Shown: positions 34,213 to 43,437, numbered from the stretch's first letter. The stretch is DNA of 64,000 nucleotides from Aeoliella straminimaris (GCF_024054565.1 NZ_JAMXLR010000004.1:1-64000); one strand, 5' to 3'. Numbers and translations: made by a program. Notes: a model not told the origin generated them from the letters alone.

Positions 34213-34517
34213 TTAGCCGCAGCGGAGCGGCCTGAGCCAGAGGAGTGAAACCGACCCGAGGCATCTGGTTTTCACATTCGGCACACTCCCCACAACTGTA
34301 CAGCGGACGCGCGCCGACTGCTTGCTCCGTCGCCAGTTGCGCGAAGAAAAAGCTCGGAAAACAAAGCACTGGCGACCGCTAACCCGTATGGAGAAATTCG
34401 AGACAAACATCACCGCGAAAGCGGGCGTGGTGCATTTCGCAAACTAGAGTTTTACGAGCCTTCAACAAGCTGCCCCTCAATCGGTTTGTGGGCGCAGCCG
34501 CCGCCGGAGATCAAGCC
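34213..34517. other. Gene-free stretch upstream of cheX
   Basis: These 305 bases hold no credible gene. They are A/T-richer near 34320-34450, where the cheX promoter is expected. I see no clear riboswitch or operator. Confidence 0.35.
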
Positions 34518-35048
34518 ATGCAAGCCGAATGGATCAACCCTTTTGTCACCTCCACCGTCTCGACTTTCGAGACGATGCTCGGCTGTGGCATTAAACGTGG
34601 AACCCCTTCGATCAAGACCAACCGACAACCTCACTACGAGGTCAGCGGTCTGATGTCGCTGGAGGGTATGGCCCGGGGCATTGTGGTAGTGAGTCTCGAT
34701 CGCAAGGTAGCAATCTCTGCCACCGAAGCGGTGATCGGACACGCGGCCACGTCGATCGATGCCGACGTGATCGACTGCGTTTGCGAGATCACCAACATGG
34801 TGGCTGGCGGAGCCAACAATCACTTGGAACACCTGAAAATGCGGATTGGACTTCCGTCCGTCGTCTCAGGCAAAAACCATGTGATCAGCTACCCCACCGG
34901 GGTGGCGACCATTTCGATTCCCTTTCAAACCGACTGGGGCCCAATGTGTGTGGACGCCAGTATCAAGGAGTCGTCGCCTGCCGGCGACTCGGCCACTTCC
35001 ATTGAATCAAGTGAAAAAGTAACCCTCAACGCGGGAGCCCCCACATGA
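34518..35048 (+). CDS. cheX: CheX-like CheY phosphatase
   Basis: This encodes 176 residues from MQAEWINPFVTSTVSTFETM, with GGAG upstream; this start matches the usual CheX N-terminus better than an ATG 10 codons earlier. The helix CEITNMVAGGANNHL (about 89-103) contains the E-x-x-N motif (E90, N93) that CheX and CheC use to position water for dephosphorylation of CheY. Its stop overlaps the start of the response regulator gene by four bases (ATGA), so the two are co-translated. No CheA, CheW or receptor is in the window. Confidence 0.82.
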   Translation: MQAEWINPFVTSTVSTFETMLGCGIKRGTPSIKTNRQPHYEVSGLMSLEGMARGIVVVSLDRKVAISATEAVIGHAATSIDADVIDCVCEITNMVAGGANNHLEHLKMRIGLPSVVSGKNHVISYPTGVATISIPFQTDWGPMCVDASIKESSPAGDSATSIESSEKVTLNAGAPT

Positions 35049-35410
35049 GAGCTTTGGTAGCCGACGACGCAAAGATGATGCGTACCATCATCCGCCGCAC
35101 CCTGGAAAGCATGGGATTCGACGCCGTGGTGGAAGCAGAGGATGGCGCTCAAGCCGTCGATGCTTTCCGTGGCGACGTATTCGATATCGTCCTCACGGAC
35201 TGGAACATGCCTCACAAGGATGGTCTGCAAGTATTGAAAGACATCCGCGCAAGCGACACCAATGTTCCCGTGATCATCATCACCACCGAGGGCCAGCAGC
35301 AGCACGTGCTCGAAGCGGTGAAGGCTGGCGTATCGGACTATATCCTCAAGCCGTTCGAAGCGGACTCGCTGAAGGAAAAAGTCACCAAGCACGTGCCGAG
35401 CCTGGTGTAG
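35045..35410 (+). CDS. Single-domain CheY-like response regulator
   Basis: This encodes 121 residues, the length of a bare receiver domain. The acidic pocket (VADDAK), phospho-acceptor D52 (LTDWNMPHKDG), the conserved Thr (ITTEG) and K102 (ILKPFE) are all present. It has no output domain, so it probably signals by protein binding, as in chemotaxis or motility. The upstream overlapping cheX encodes its likely phosphatase; the kinase must be elsewhere. Confidence 0.9.
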   Translation: MRALVADDAKMMRTIIRRTLESMGFDAVVEAEDGAQAVDAFRGDVFDIVLTDWNMPHKDGLQVLKDIRASDTNVPVIIITTEGQQQHVLEAVKAGVSDYILKPFEADSLKEKVTKHVPSLV

Positions 35411-35465
35411 CACACGCCACCCGAGTGTGCCGTGCTGAGACACACACAGTCCATTAATGACAATC

Positions 35466-35493
35466 GCCGCCGGAGCAATGCTCCGGCGGCTTT
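35466..35493. terminator. Bidirectional hairpin terminator between convergent genes
   Basis: A perfect 11-bp stem GCCGCCGGAGC / GCTCCGGCGGC with a 3-base loop, followed by TTTG. TGACAA and TTGTCA flank it as a second pairing layer. It lies between the response regulator gene and the convergent gene ending at 35508. Confidence 0.8.
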
Positions 35494-35507
35494 GTCAGTT
35501 TGGTCAC

Positions 35508-38108
35508 TCACTCTTCTTCGTCAATCAACGACAGCCCGGCATCGATATACTGCCCACCCGTGGTCTGATGGCAGTGAATGGCAATAACATTGCCCGAGGG
35601 CTTAAGCGCGGCAAGCGCCTCAGCGAGAATTGGCATCGGGCCGTAGGTGCCCGTGTATCCCTCCAGTTTACGGGCCAGCACACCGTTAATGTAGATTTCG
35701 ACGTCTTCGTCGTGGTGCAGGTGTAGCACCAGTTTGCCGCGGTCGATCTCGGGCAGATCGAAATCGCGACGAATCCAGATGTCGGAGCTGTCCCATTTGG
35801 TTCCTATTCGGGCGCCCGGCGTACCAGGCGTACCGAAGCCGGATTCGCCTTCGCGCCACGACGAATCGTCGTAGTCCGCTTGTTGCCAGTCTCCTTGCGG
35901 AGCATCGGTGGTATACCGCCAGGTCGCGGGTTCGGTATCGGCCGCCGGCACCACAACGGTGATCTCAGGTGGCACCGGCAAGTCGGCGAAGCCGCCCGCG
36001 TTGGTTTCATCCTGCTCGGCCCACTTTCGCCACGCCTGGTCGTCGTACAGCATTGGCAGGAACACGCCTCCCACGACAGGCCGCGCCGTGAAGCCCACCT
36101 TTTGGCCCGTCTTGGTCTCGTACCAGTCGGTCATCGGCGCCCGATCGCGGGTCTCGTTCAAGAAGCGATGCACCGGACGCACCAGCGACTTGAAGTCGTC
36201 CTCGTTCTGCGTGAGTGTCGCGGTCCACAGCACCCAATCGAGCTTGGTGTACTCGCGGCGATTGTCCAGCGGCAGACCATAGCGATTCTGCACCCGGCGA
36301 TAGTAGGCCATTTCCTTTTCGCGGACTTCGTCGGGAAAGAGTCCAAGCCCCAAAATGCGGTCCCACACCAGGTTGTACTTCTGGCTCCAGGTATCCTGGG
36401 CGTCGAAGGCCAGTCGGAAGTGGTCGCCATCGTCGGCTTCCTCGATCCACTGGGTCGCATATTGCTTGGCGACCTGGCGATACTCCTCGGCCATTTTGAC
36501 GTCGCCACGCAACTCGCATAGCTGAGCGAACGCACCCAAAGCACAGATAGCCTTGGCCGACAAGTTGACGTTGTGTGCCAGGTGGCCGGCGAAGTCGTCG
36601 GTACAAAGTTGCGACTCGGGATCGTATCCGGTCTTCTTCAGGTACTCGGCCCAGGCGACGAGCGTCGGCCAGTACTCGTTGGCAAAGTCGGCATTGCCGT
36701 CGATCTTGCCAATGGCTCCCATCAGCAACAGCAGGTTGCCGCACTCCTCCACCGGCATCTGATTCTCTTCGCTGGTCTCGCCGCCGCCGTACACCTGACC
36801 GTTGGCCTTGGGATAGGTGCCCAGGTCGTGCGGAGCAAAGGGGAACTTCCAGCGATCGCTCTTAGCGTATTCCATGAACGGGGCCACGAACGACTTCGCC
36901 AACGAAGGTCCAAACAGCAAGAATTGTGGCGACATGGGGTAGAATACGTCGGACGTCGCAATGCAGCCGTTGGAGTGATTTTCCTTGGAGAACTGCAGCG
37001 GCTGGCCGTTCGCATCGGCCACAAACTTGCCCGCAGCGAAGCACTGGCGGTACGCCAGGCAAGCGATGTCGGCGTACTGCGTACCACCGGCTGCAACCAG
37101 GTCCGAGACCAGTTGGTCGTCGAACTCCTTGCAGCGCTTGCTGAGTTCCTCGTAGTCGCGAAGCGATTCGTTCACCAGCCCAGGGCCGTCCAGTCCATTG
37201 CGTCTCCAATAGGGGCGCAGCTTGCGATGCATGAACTCGATGGAGTACAGATCGTCGTAGGCCAGCAACAGCCATTGCTCTTGCGGCGAACGGTTCACCC
37301 GCATCGGCTTGAGCACCATCAACAGTCCCAACTCGCCACCGGCGATGGGTTCAGAATGCTTGGTCGCCAGCGCATCGTCTTGCGAGAGATCCAGGTCGTT
37401 CAACTCATCCTGCTCGACGATGCCTGCCTGCTGCACCATGCCGTCGCGGGCGGCCAGATAGAAGTAGCCCCAATCGATTCGCAGGTCATCGCCCGACTTG
37501 CCAAGGACGAACTGTTCGACCGACCCGACCCGCAGCACAACATTCTTGTCGTTCGCAACGGTCTCGGCCGACACCTTCTGGCTGGGCGAATTGACGGCCA
37601 CCTCGCCGGCGGCGCCGAACATCAACTGCACGTCATGCATTGCGCCGTCTACCGCGCGGACCTGGTAACTGACGTACGTGATGGGTCGGCTGAGCAGATC
37701 AATGTCTGCCGGCAGTGCGGGGGTGGTGAAGGTCATCACCACCTCGACGCCCGCCCCCCGGAGCGTGAACACCGACCGGGTTGGCAGCACCTTGTGCCCC
37801 ACTTGCTCGAGTGCCGGCAGATCGCTGGGAGTGTTGCCGAGCAATCGATATTCCTTGCCGTCGACCCGCGCGATGCTGGCCAGGCGATGCGGCTTGCCTG
37901 TCCAGTGCGTGGTGTCGGTATCGACAATCGACTTGCCCCGCGACCAGATGCTGAAATACGGATCGCACGCCACGAGCGGGTAAGCGGGGGGAGTCCACTT
38001 CGATTGCTGATCACTGGATCCACTTTGCGCCAGCGCTGTGGTCGTGGCAGCCACAAATATCAGGGCTGCCAGAAAGGTCTTGCTGCTCTCCATCATATTG
38101 GTACGCAT
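35508..38108 (-). CDS. Large secreted DUF4965/glutaminase A-like protein with C-terminal beta-sandwich
   Basis: This encodes 866 residues from MRTNMMESSKTFLAALIF, a signal peptide ending near ALA. The N-terminal part (about 40-330) carries PAYPLVACDPYFSIWS and THWTGKPHRLASIARVDGK, as in DUF5127/DUF4964 modules. The helical barrel (about 330-700) has the DUF4965/DUF1793 features NHSNGCIATSDVFYP, FAPHDLGTYP and YNLVWDRILGL of fungal glutaminase A relatives. Residues about 715-865 form a galactose-binding-like beta-sandwich (DDSSWREGESGFGTPG then HHDEDVEIYINGV). Homologues hydrolyse glutamine or act on sugars; the substrate is uncertain here. An in-frame ATG 23 codons upstream is less suitable for a signal peptide. 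Confidence 0.8.
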   Translation of the reverse strand: MRTNMMESSKTFLAALIFVAATTTALAQSGSSDQQSKWTPPAYPLVACDPYFSIWSRGKSIVDTDTTHWTGKPHRLASIARVDGKEYRLLGNTPSDLPALEQVGHKVLPTRSVFTLRGAGVEVVMTFTTPALPADIDLLSRPITYVSYQVRAVDGAMHDVQLMFGAAGEVAVNSPSQKVSAETVANDKNVVLRVGSVEQFVLGKSGDDLRIDWGYFYLAARDGMVQQAGIVEQDELNDLDLSQDDALATKHSEPIAGGELGLLMVLKPMRVNRSPQEQWLLLAYDDLYSIEFMHRKLRPYWRRNGLDGPGLVNESLRDYEELSKRCKEFDDQLVSDLVAAGGTQYADIACLAYRQCFAAGKFVADANGQPLQFSKENHSNGCIATSDVFYPMSPQFLLFGPSLAKSFVAPFMEYAKSDRWKFPFAPHDLGTYPKANGQVYGGGETSEENQMPVEECGNLLLLMGAIGKIDGNADFANEYWPTLVAWAEYLKKTGYDPESQLCTDDFAGHLAHNVNLSAKAICALGAFAQLCELRGDVKMAEEYRQVAKQYATQWIEEADDGDHFRLAFDAQDTWSQKYNLVWDRILGLGLFPDEVREKEMAYYRRVQNRYGLPLDNRREYTKLDWVLWTATLTQNEDDFKSLVRPVHRFLNETRDRAPMTDWYETKTGQKVGFTARPVVGGVFLPMLYDDQAWRKWAEQDETNAGGFADLPVPPEITVVVPAADTEPATWRYTTDAPQGDWQQADYDDSSWREGESGFGTPGTPGARIGTKWDSSDIWIRRDFDLPEIDRGKLVLHLHHDEDVEIYINGVLARKLEGYTGTYGPMPILAEALAALKPSGNVIAIHCHQTTGGQYIDAGLSLIDEEE

Positions 38109-38367
38109 AACTGCCTGTACTCGTCGGGGTAGAAAATCGGTTTCAAGAAGGCCGTCCGAGCCTGCGAGCAACTTCAATTACAATCATGACTCGTTTTCGC
38201 GGCGTGCGCCGATATAAATGCCGCGAAACGTGGAAAGATGCCGCAACTGGACGGCACATTGGCGTGGCCAGATCCATTGTACTCGCGCGCTCTACTGCAA
38301 CAAGTCGCAGAGCGGTTCGCAGCGGCCAGATGCCCGCACGAACTCGCCGGGTGGGCGCAAAAGAAGA
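38109..38367. other. Gene-free region between parB terminator and DUF4965-type gene
   Basis: This stretch is the upstream region of the minus-strand secreted protein gene. With the hairpin that follows, it makes a gap of 324 bases. I see no convincing gene or RNA in it. Promoter elements for the DUF4965-type gene are expected here. Confidence 0.35.
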
Positions 38368-38404
38368 CGAGCTACGCCTCATCCAACGGACGGGGCGTAG
38401 CTCG
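38368..38404. terminator. Hairpin terminator downstream of parB
   Basis: An 11-bp perfect stem CGAGCTACGCC / GGCGTAGCTCG with a 15-base loop. A T-rich tail (TCTTCTTTTG) follows on the minus strand, and TGTTTT follows on the plus strand. It is 29 bases beyond the parB stop. Confidence 0.75.
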
Positions 38405-38432
38405 TGTTTTATCGCAACAGATTCTCGGTCGC

Positions 38433-39470
38433 TCAAGCAGCAAACGGGACAGATTCCGGCATGGGCTCGGGCGCCGGCTCGGCCATGACTTGTGGCATGG
38501 GCGATGCCGTGAGGATGGCTCGCAGTCGTTCGAATTCCTCGGCGTCGGCAAAGTGAATGGTCACCTTGCCTTTACCTTTGGGATTTTGCGTCAGCTTCAC
38601 GTTGGTGCCCAGCGAAGTTTTCAGTTCCTGCTCCAGGTGCGCCAACTGCTCGCTGCGGGTAGGCTTGGCCGCTGGCTGTGCATTGTCGCCGCCGATCGTA
38701 TCGAGCATGTCTTCCGAGCTGGCATGTAGCGCATCTTGCACCTCCTGCTCAGTGGTGCGTACGCTCATGCTTTCGGCCTTGATGCGATAGGCGAAATCAA
38801 TCTGCTGTTCTTCGTCGCCCAACGGCAACAACGCCCGCGCGTGACCTTGCGAGATATCGCCCTTGGCCAGCAACTTCTTCACCTGCTCGGGCAGTTCCAG
38901 CAGGCGAATCAAGTTGGCGATGGTGGAGCGATCGATGTGAATCCGCGAGGCCAAATCTTCCTGCGTGCAGTTATACTCTTGCAGATACGACTGGAAGCAG
39001 TTGGCCTTTTCTAGCGGGTTCAGATCTTTCCGCTGGATGTTTTCGACGATGGCCAACTCGGCCAACTGCTGATCGCTGACCTCACGCACTAATACTGGCA
39101 CGCGTTCCCAACCGGCAGCCTTGGCGGCGCGTAGACGGCGCTCGCCGGCAATCAGCTCGAACCGCTCAGCCACCTGGCGAACCACCAACGGCTGAATCAC
39201 GCCATGGGCGCGAATGCTGTCGGCGAGGTCGGCGATTTCGACTTCGTCGAATTCCTTGCGCGGCTGATTGGGATTGGTGTCGATCGTCACCACATCGAGC
39301 CACAACTGACCGTTGTAGTCACGGTCCATTCCGTCGTGTGTGCTGGCATCGCTGGCAGCATTGTTGTTGATGAATTCGTTCTCCAACGGAACCGCGTCCG
39401 TCGAAGGTTCGTCGAGCGAACGTCCCAGCAGTGCTTCCAGCCCTCGTCCCAGACGGCGTTGATTAGACAC
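38433..39470 (-). CDS. parB: Chromosome-partitioning protein ParB
   Basis: This encodes 345 residues from a GTG start; the basic N-terminus RRLGRGLEALLG is typical. The CTP-binding ParB/sulfiredoxin domain spans about 50-160 with VVTIDTNPNQPRKEF and the GERRLRAAKAAG signature. The helix-turn-helix region (about 160-250) includes TQEDLASRIHIDRSTIANLI and ISQGHARALL. A Gly/Asn/Pro-rich linker leads to the C-terminal dimerisation domain. It binds parS, loads as a CTP-dependent clamp and works with ParA to segregate the chromosome origin. The start overlaps the parA stop by 8 bases (GTGTCTAA). Four parS-like sites lie at 43424-45207. Confidence 0.95.
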   Translation of the reverse strand: MSNQRRLGRGLEALLGRSLDEPSTDAVPLENEFINNNAASDASTHDGMDRDYNGQLWLDVVTIDTNPNQPRKEFDEVEIADLADSIRAHGVIQPLVVRQVAERFELIAGERRLRAAKAAGWERVPVLVREVSDQQLAELAIVENIQRKDLNPLEKANCFQSYLQEYNCTQEDLASRIHIDRSTIANLIRLLELPEQVKKLLAKGDISQGHARALLPLGDEEQQIDFAYRIKAESMSVRTTEQEVQDALHASSEDMLDTIGGDNAQPAAKPTRSEQLAHLEQELKTSLGTNVKLTQNPKGKGKVTIHFADAEEFERLRAILTASPMPQVMAEPAPEPMPESVPFAA

Positions 39471-40209
39471 GATCGAGTACCTCCAGACATAGTTCGATGT
39501 ACGCTCGCGCTCCCTGCGAACGTGGTGCGTAATTCATTATCGGCACGCCATGGCTCGGCGCTTCGGCTAAGGCGACGTCTCGGGGAACAACGGTGGTGAA
39601 CACCACGTCGCCAAAAAATTCGCGGACTTCGCGATCGATCTCGCGAGTCAGGTCCAATTCAGATTCATACATGGTTAAAAGGATTCCGCCGAACTCGAGC
39701 CGCGCGTTATCCGTAGTCATCACCTGGCGGATGACTTCAATCATTTGGGTCAGCCCCTCCATGGCGAAGTACTCGCACTGGATCGGCATCAAAACTTCGT
39801 CACTTGTGGCCAGCGCCGTGCGCGTCAGGCCACCCAGCGAAGGAGGACAATCCACCAGCACCATGTCGTACACGCTCAGGCTGGCCGCCAGGTGCTCGGC
39901 CACACGCATCGACTCGGTATCGGCCGCGGTGGCCAGCGCATCGACATCGCGAAAGCTCTGACTGCCTGGCAACACCTCCAGGTGCTCGATGCCGGTTTGC
40001 TGCACGGCTTCGCGAATAGGGCGGGCGTCGACCAGCGGATGTCGCTGCACGGGGGCGAGCCCCACGGCACTGGTCGCGTTGCATTGGGGATCGAGATCCA
40101 CCAACAGCGTCTTCTGTCCCCCCAGCGCGCAGCCAGCCGCCAGACTGACCGCCGTGGTCGTTTTGCCGACGCCGCCTTTCTGGTTGGCTATAGTCAGAAC
40201 GCGACCCAT
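39463..40209 (-). CDS. parA: Chromosome-partitioning ATPase ParA/Soj
   Basis: This encodes 248 residues. The deviant Walker A motif NQKGGVGKTT (about 9-18), LLVDLDPQCNATS and VLVDCPPSLGGLT are diagnostic of ParA/MinD ATPases. The N-terminus lacks a DNA-binding domain, so it is the chromosomal (Soj) type that binds DNA nonspecifically when ATP-bound. It overlaps parB, so the two are coupled. Confidence 0.95.
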   Translation of the reverse strand: MGRVLTIANQKGGVGKTTTAVSLAAGCALGGQKTLLVDLDPQCNATSAVGLAPVQRHPLVDARPIREAVQQTGIEHLEVLPGSQSFRDVDALATAADTESMRVAEHLAASLSVYDMVLVDCPPSLGGLTRTALATSDEVLMPIQCEYFAMEGLTQMIEVIRQVMTTDNARLEFGGILLTMYESELDLTREIDREVREFFGDVVFTTVVPRDVALAEAPSHGVPIMNYAPRSQGARAYIELCLEVLDRV

Positions 40210-40412
40210 ATATAGGTACTGGGGACAGGGGAATGTTGGTCTGCCGGATGCATCAGCGCCCGGAGCGGGGACGGATTGTAGGACCGCCGGCCAACTCGTG
40301 GTATGTCAGTTCCTGCTAGCAAACCCGGCCGGGCACGCGCAATGTTGGGCAAGAGCGGTAGAATAGGTGCCAGCGACTCGCCCCGGCCAGCCCGCAGCAG
40401 GGAGAACGCGGC

Positions 40413-41213
40413 ATGAATCAGGTCGAAGCCGACGATCGGACTCCGCCCTCGGTGCCTCGGCCTGCGGTGCGCCCGCGAGGTTACAAACTCGACCAATGGA
40501 ATCGCCAGCAATGGAATTGGGACGACGGCATCTTCTCCGCCTGGGCCGGCATCACGATTGCGGGTGCGTGCTACGTGCCGATCGCCGTCGTGTCGCTGCT
40601 TGTTTGGGAGTTGGCGGTCACCGGCCATAGCAACGTGATCACGCACGCCGACGCCCTGCCCGGCCTGGGATTGACCATGGTACCGGTCGCAGTATGGTCC
40701 GCGGTGATGGGATTCATCTTCGGGGGCATACTGCTGCTGGTACTGAGCATTCCCATCCTGTACCTGGACCTCCATCGTCACGCCGCGCTGTTCGGCACGC
40801 TGATCGGTGGGATGGCGGGTATTTCGTACTCCGTGGCGCTGCTGAACAATTTCTCGCCCGCAGATGCAATCGCCGACCGACTGGGCAACTTCTTGATCCT
40901 GCCAGGGCTTGCGACGCTGTGCGGTCAGATTGGCGGCGGCTGGGGCATTTGCAGGATTCGATCGCGTCGCGCCACGGAGCCCCGCCCGCTCCGCTTTCGC
41001 CTGCTGTCGGCATTGGTGTTCACCACCTGGGTGGCGGCTTTTCTTGGCGTCGCTCAATGGGGCCTGGGCGACGAGGCCCCTTGGTTCGCACCAGCTATGG
41101 TGTGGTTGGTGTATCAATTCGGCACCGCCTGGCTGGTGATGCAACTACTCACCTGGCGGGGACTGCGAAGTGCACGCGTTGAAAGCGCACTGACGCAGCC
41201 ACTAGAATGTTGA
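40413..41213 (+). CDS. Multi-pass membrane protein, first of four tandem paralogues
   Basis: This encodes 266 residues. A Pro/Arg-rich soluble N-terminus (about 1-45) is followed by about five hydrophobic segments. The second half contains FRLLSALVFTTWVAAFLGVA (about 194-213), matching the closing segment of the next three genes. No enzyme motif is seen. It is divergent from parA and starts a run of four related genes with short gaps or overlaps. The gene order suggests a membrane complex built by duplication; function is unknown. Confidence 0.65.
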   Translation: MNQVEADDRTPPSVPRPAVRPRGYKLDQWNRQQWNWDDGIFSAWAGITIAGACYVPIAVVSLLVWELAVTGHSNVITHADALPGLGLTMVPVAVWSAVMGFIFGGILLLVLSIPILYLDLHRHAALFGTLIGGMAGISYSVALLNNFSPADAIADRLGNFLILPGLATLCGQIGGGWGICRIRSRRATEPRPLRFRLLSALVFTTWVAAFLGVAQWGLGDEAPWFAPAMVWLVYQFGTAWLVMQLLTWRGLRSARVESALTQPLEC

Positions 41214-41238
41214 GGACGCCCGCCACGCGAGACGCGCG

Positions 41239-41994
41239 ATGCTCGATCAAGACTATACCCACTATCCCAACCAGGTGCCGCTCCCACGGCCCCTCGGGTA
41301 TCAGTTCCGCCAGCCCGAGACTCGCTTCGGCCTGGCACTGACCGGTATCACGACAGCGGGAGCCATACATGGCGGGGTGGTGGTGGGGATACTGTTTTGT
41401 TTCAGGTTGCTGGTATCGGGCATGCCAACCCAGGACCTGAGTGAACTGTTCTGCGGCTTCGTTGCTGGTATCTGCCTGCTGGGCATGATCGCCATGCTGT
41501 ACCTGGCCGTGCTGGTGTTGCCGCTGGCCATCATGTCGCTGGGACTGTGCCTGGTCATCGTCCGTACCCTTGGTGTGAAGGTCCGCTGGTCGGTGCTCGG
41601 TGGCTTCGGTGGCGGACTGACAGGCTACATCGGCACCTGTTGGCTACTCGCACGGGCTTCTTCTCCGAGCTGGGAATCGGCGCTTACGATAGTGCTCGGC
41701 CCGCTCCTGGCCACCCTGCTGGGCCAGGCAGGTGGCGCGTGGCCGGCGCTCGCGCCCTGGGTCAAGGAGGAGGGTGCCGACCCGTACCACCAGGACGAGA
41801 CACAAAGCGTCTTGCGATTCGACATTCGGCAACTCTTGATCGCCACGGCTTGGGCGGCCAGCATCCTGGCGGTTCTCAAAGGCTTAGGCGCATTGGGCGT
41901 CGGCTCGGCCAGCGTGCTGTTTGGTGGATTGGTATTTCAAGTAGCCTCGCTGCCTTTGGTGCTCCGCGTGGTGAAAGGAATTCGCCAGCGATGA
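41239..41994 (+). CDS. Multi-pass membrane protein, second tandem paralogue
   Basis: This encodes 251 residues with four to six hydrophobic segments. The conserved C-terminal segment is FDIRQLLIATAWAASILAVL, close to the planctomycete RFxLRxLL membrane motif. It follows the first paralogue by 25 bases, and its stop overlaps the start of the third (ATGA). Confidence 0.65.
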   Translation: MLDQDYTHYPNQVPLPRPLGYQFRQPETRFGLALTGITTAGAIHGGVVVGILFCFRLLVSGMPTQDLSELFCGFVAGICLLGMIAMLYLAVLVLPLAIMSLGLCLVIVRTLGVKVRWSVLGGFGGGLTGYIGTCWLLARASSPSWESALTIVLGPLLATLLGQAGGAWPALAPWVKEEGADPYHQDETQSVLRFDIRQLLIATAWAASILAVLKGLGALGVGSASVLFGGLVFQVASLPLVLRVVKGIRQR

Positions 41995-42719
41995 CCGCCG
42001 AAAGAACCAACCCGACATTGGCTGAAGCAGAACTCGAGCAGTTGGATCAAATCACCCAGCACCGCGAGCGGAGGCAGCGATCGCAAACCTGGACAGAAAA
42101 AACGCGCAGCCCCGGCGACACCGAACTGGCCGCACTGTGGAACATCGCCTGGCGGGGTACACTGGCCGGCTGGTGGGGCGCGGCACTGGCGGGCGGCGCC
42201 GTGGGCACCCTCGTCTTGCCAGTCTTGGGCACGGTCATGGGCTTCGTGGTGCCCGTCGTGGTAGGCCCTGGACCGATGCTGCTTGCGGGCCTGCAATTCG
42301 CCGTGCTCCGTGGCAGAATCCCCATCACCTGGTTGATGACCTGGGCGGGCGTTCTGACAGGCATGGTCACCTTGAACTGCTTGTTACCACCCAACACTCA
42401 TAGGGACTTCCCTTCACAGTTAATCCTGATCGTGCAGACCATCGCGGGCTTCTGCGGTGGTGTCGGCGCACGGCTGATGACAAAGCGAAGCATCCGCAAG
42501 TTCGATCTGGCCGAAGGCTTGGGCACCCGCAGTTGGCAACGGTTTGGTGTGCTCGACCTGTTGCTGCAAACCACTTGGGTGGCAATAGTCGTAGCCTTTG
42601 TAAAGACCTGGGAACTCGAGAAGTCCGTGGGCATCACGCTGGCCTGGTTCGGTCTCAGCGCGGCCGTGGCATGGTTGATCTCCGTGGCCGACAGGTCCGT
42701 CTTTCCGAAAAAGACTTGA
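41991..42719 (+). CDS. Multi-pass membrane protein, third tandem paralogue
   Basis: This encodes 242 residues from the ATG that overlaps the previous stop (ATGA). The charged N-terminus (about 1-45, TLAEAELEQLDQITQHRERR) is cytosolic in character. It is followed by GWWGAALAGGAVGTLVLP and GTVMGFVVPVVV, glycine-rich paired helices, and the C-terminal FGVLDLLLQTTWVAIVVAF. GWWGAALAG...GTVMGF is closely matched in the fourth gene, so genes three and four are the nearest pair. Confidence 0.65.
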   Translation: MTAERTNPTLAEAELEQLDQITQHRERRQRSQTWTEKTRSPGDTELAALWNIAWRGTLAGWWGAALAGGAVGTLVLPVLGTVMGFVVPVVVGPGPMLLAGLQFAVLRGRIPITWLMTWAGVLTGMVTLNCLLPPNTHRDFPSQLILIVQTIAGFCGGVGARLMTKRSIRKFDLAEGLGTRSWQRFGVLDLLLQTTWVAIVVAFVKTWELEKSVGITLAWFGLSAAVAWLISVADRSVFPKKT

Positions 42720-42721
42720 CC

Positions 42722-43417
42722 ATGGACCAGCAGGACCAGCAACAACTCGACGCCATTGCCAGACTCCACGCCGAGCGAATGGAACTCGAGCGTGATGGCT
42801 ACCTGCTCACCAGCCCGGGCAGGACCGAACAAAAAGCCTTGGCCGTGGTGGCCCTGCACATCTTCCTCTGGGGATGGTTCGGCACGGCGCTGGCCGGCGC
42901 GATGCTCGGCACGCTGATGTTTCCCTTGATTGGTACCGTGCTAGGTTTCCTCTCCGCCGGCATTGGCGGAATCGTACCCTGCATCCTCACCTCCCTGCTC
43001 TACGCGATAAGCCGCGGACGGATCTCGCCCAAGCTGACCATGGCCTGGGGCGGCGCCATGACCGGCGTCGGGTGCTTCGCGCAACTGATGCCCTGGCCCA
43101 TCCTATTAGGCTTCGGCGCGGTGGCCGGTGTGTTTGGTGCCACCGGCGCCCGGTTGTCGACAAGGCGATCGTTGAAACGTTACCAATTCGAAGAAGGGCT
43201 TGGCATGCGATCGTACCATCAGTTCTCCATCCTCGACCTGATGCTCCTGACCGTCTGGCTGGCGTTGTTTCTCACCGCGCTGCAGATAGTCACGCGCATT
43301 GCCATGGCGCCTTGGTCGACAACATTGGCCTGCCTGGCCATCAGCTTGGCATGTGCCTTGGCGATCGAAACCGTCGCGCAACTGAGCGGGCGACGCCAAT
43401 CGAGGCGGTCGACGTAG
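42722..43417 (+). CDS. Multi-pass membrane protein, fourth tandem paralogue
   Basis: This encodes 231 residues starting 2 bases after the previous stop. It has GWFGTALAGAMLGTLMFP, GTVLGFLSAGIGGIVP and the C-terminal FSILDLMLLTVWLALFLTAL, all aligned with gene three. The N-terminal 45 residues are charged and Gln-rich (MDQQDQQQLDAIARLH). A parS-like palindrome begins 7 bases after its stop. Confidence 0.65.
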   Translation: MDQQDQQQLDAIARLHAERMELERDGYLLTSPGRTEQKALAVVALHIFLWGWFGTALAGAMLGTLMFPLIGTVLGFLSAGIGGIVPCILTSLLYAISRGRISPKLTMAWGGAMTGVGCFAQLMPWPILLGFGAVAGVFGATGARLSTRRSLKRYQFEEGLGMRSYHQFSILDLMLLTVWLALFLTALQIVTRIAMAPWSTTLACLAISLACALAIETVAQLSGRRQSRRST

Positions 43418-43423
43418 TGCATC

Positions 43424-43437
43424 GTTCCACGTGGAAC
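43424..43437. other. parS-like ParB-binding palindrome 1
   Basis: GTTCCACGTGGAAC, a perfect 14-base palindrome of the parS type (bacterial consensus TGTTTCACGTGAAACA, with C/G variants). It is about 3.2 kb from parA. Confidence 0.7.

Noticed and set aside
33874-34248. 124-codon plus-strand frame between the small basic protein gene and cheX
   Set aside because: It overlaps the start of a better-supported minus-strand gene, has no ribosome binding site or recognisable motif, and is antisense to a more protein-like frame.
36573-38132. 519-codon frame antisense to the DUF4965-type protein
   Set aside because: Shadow of a gene with a signal peptide and family motifs.
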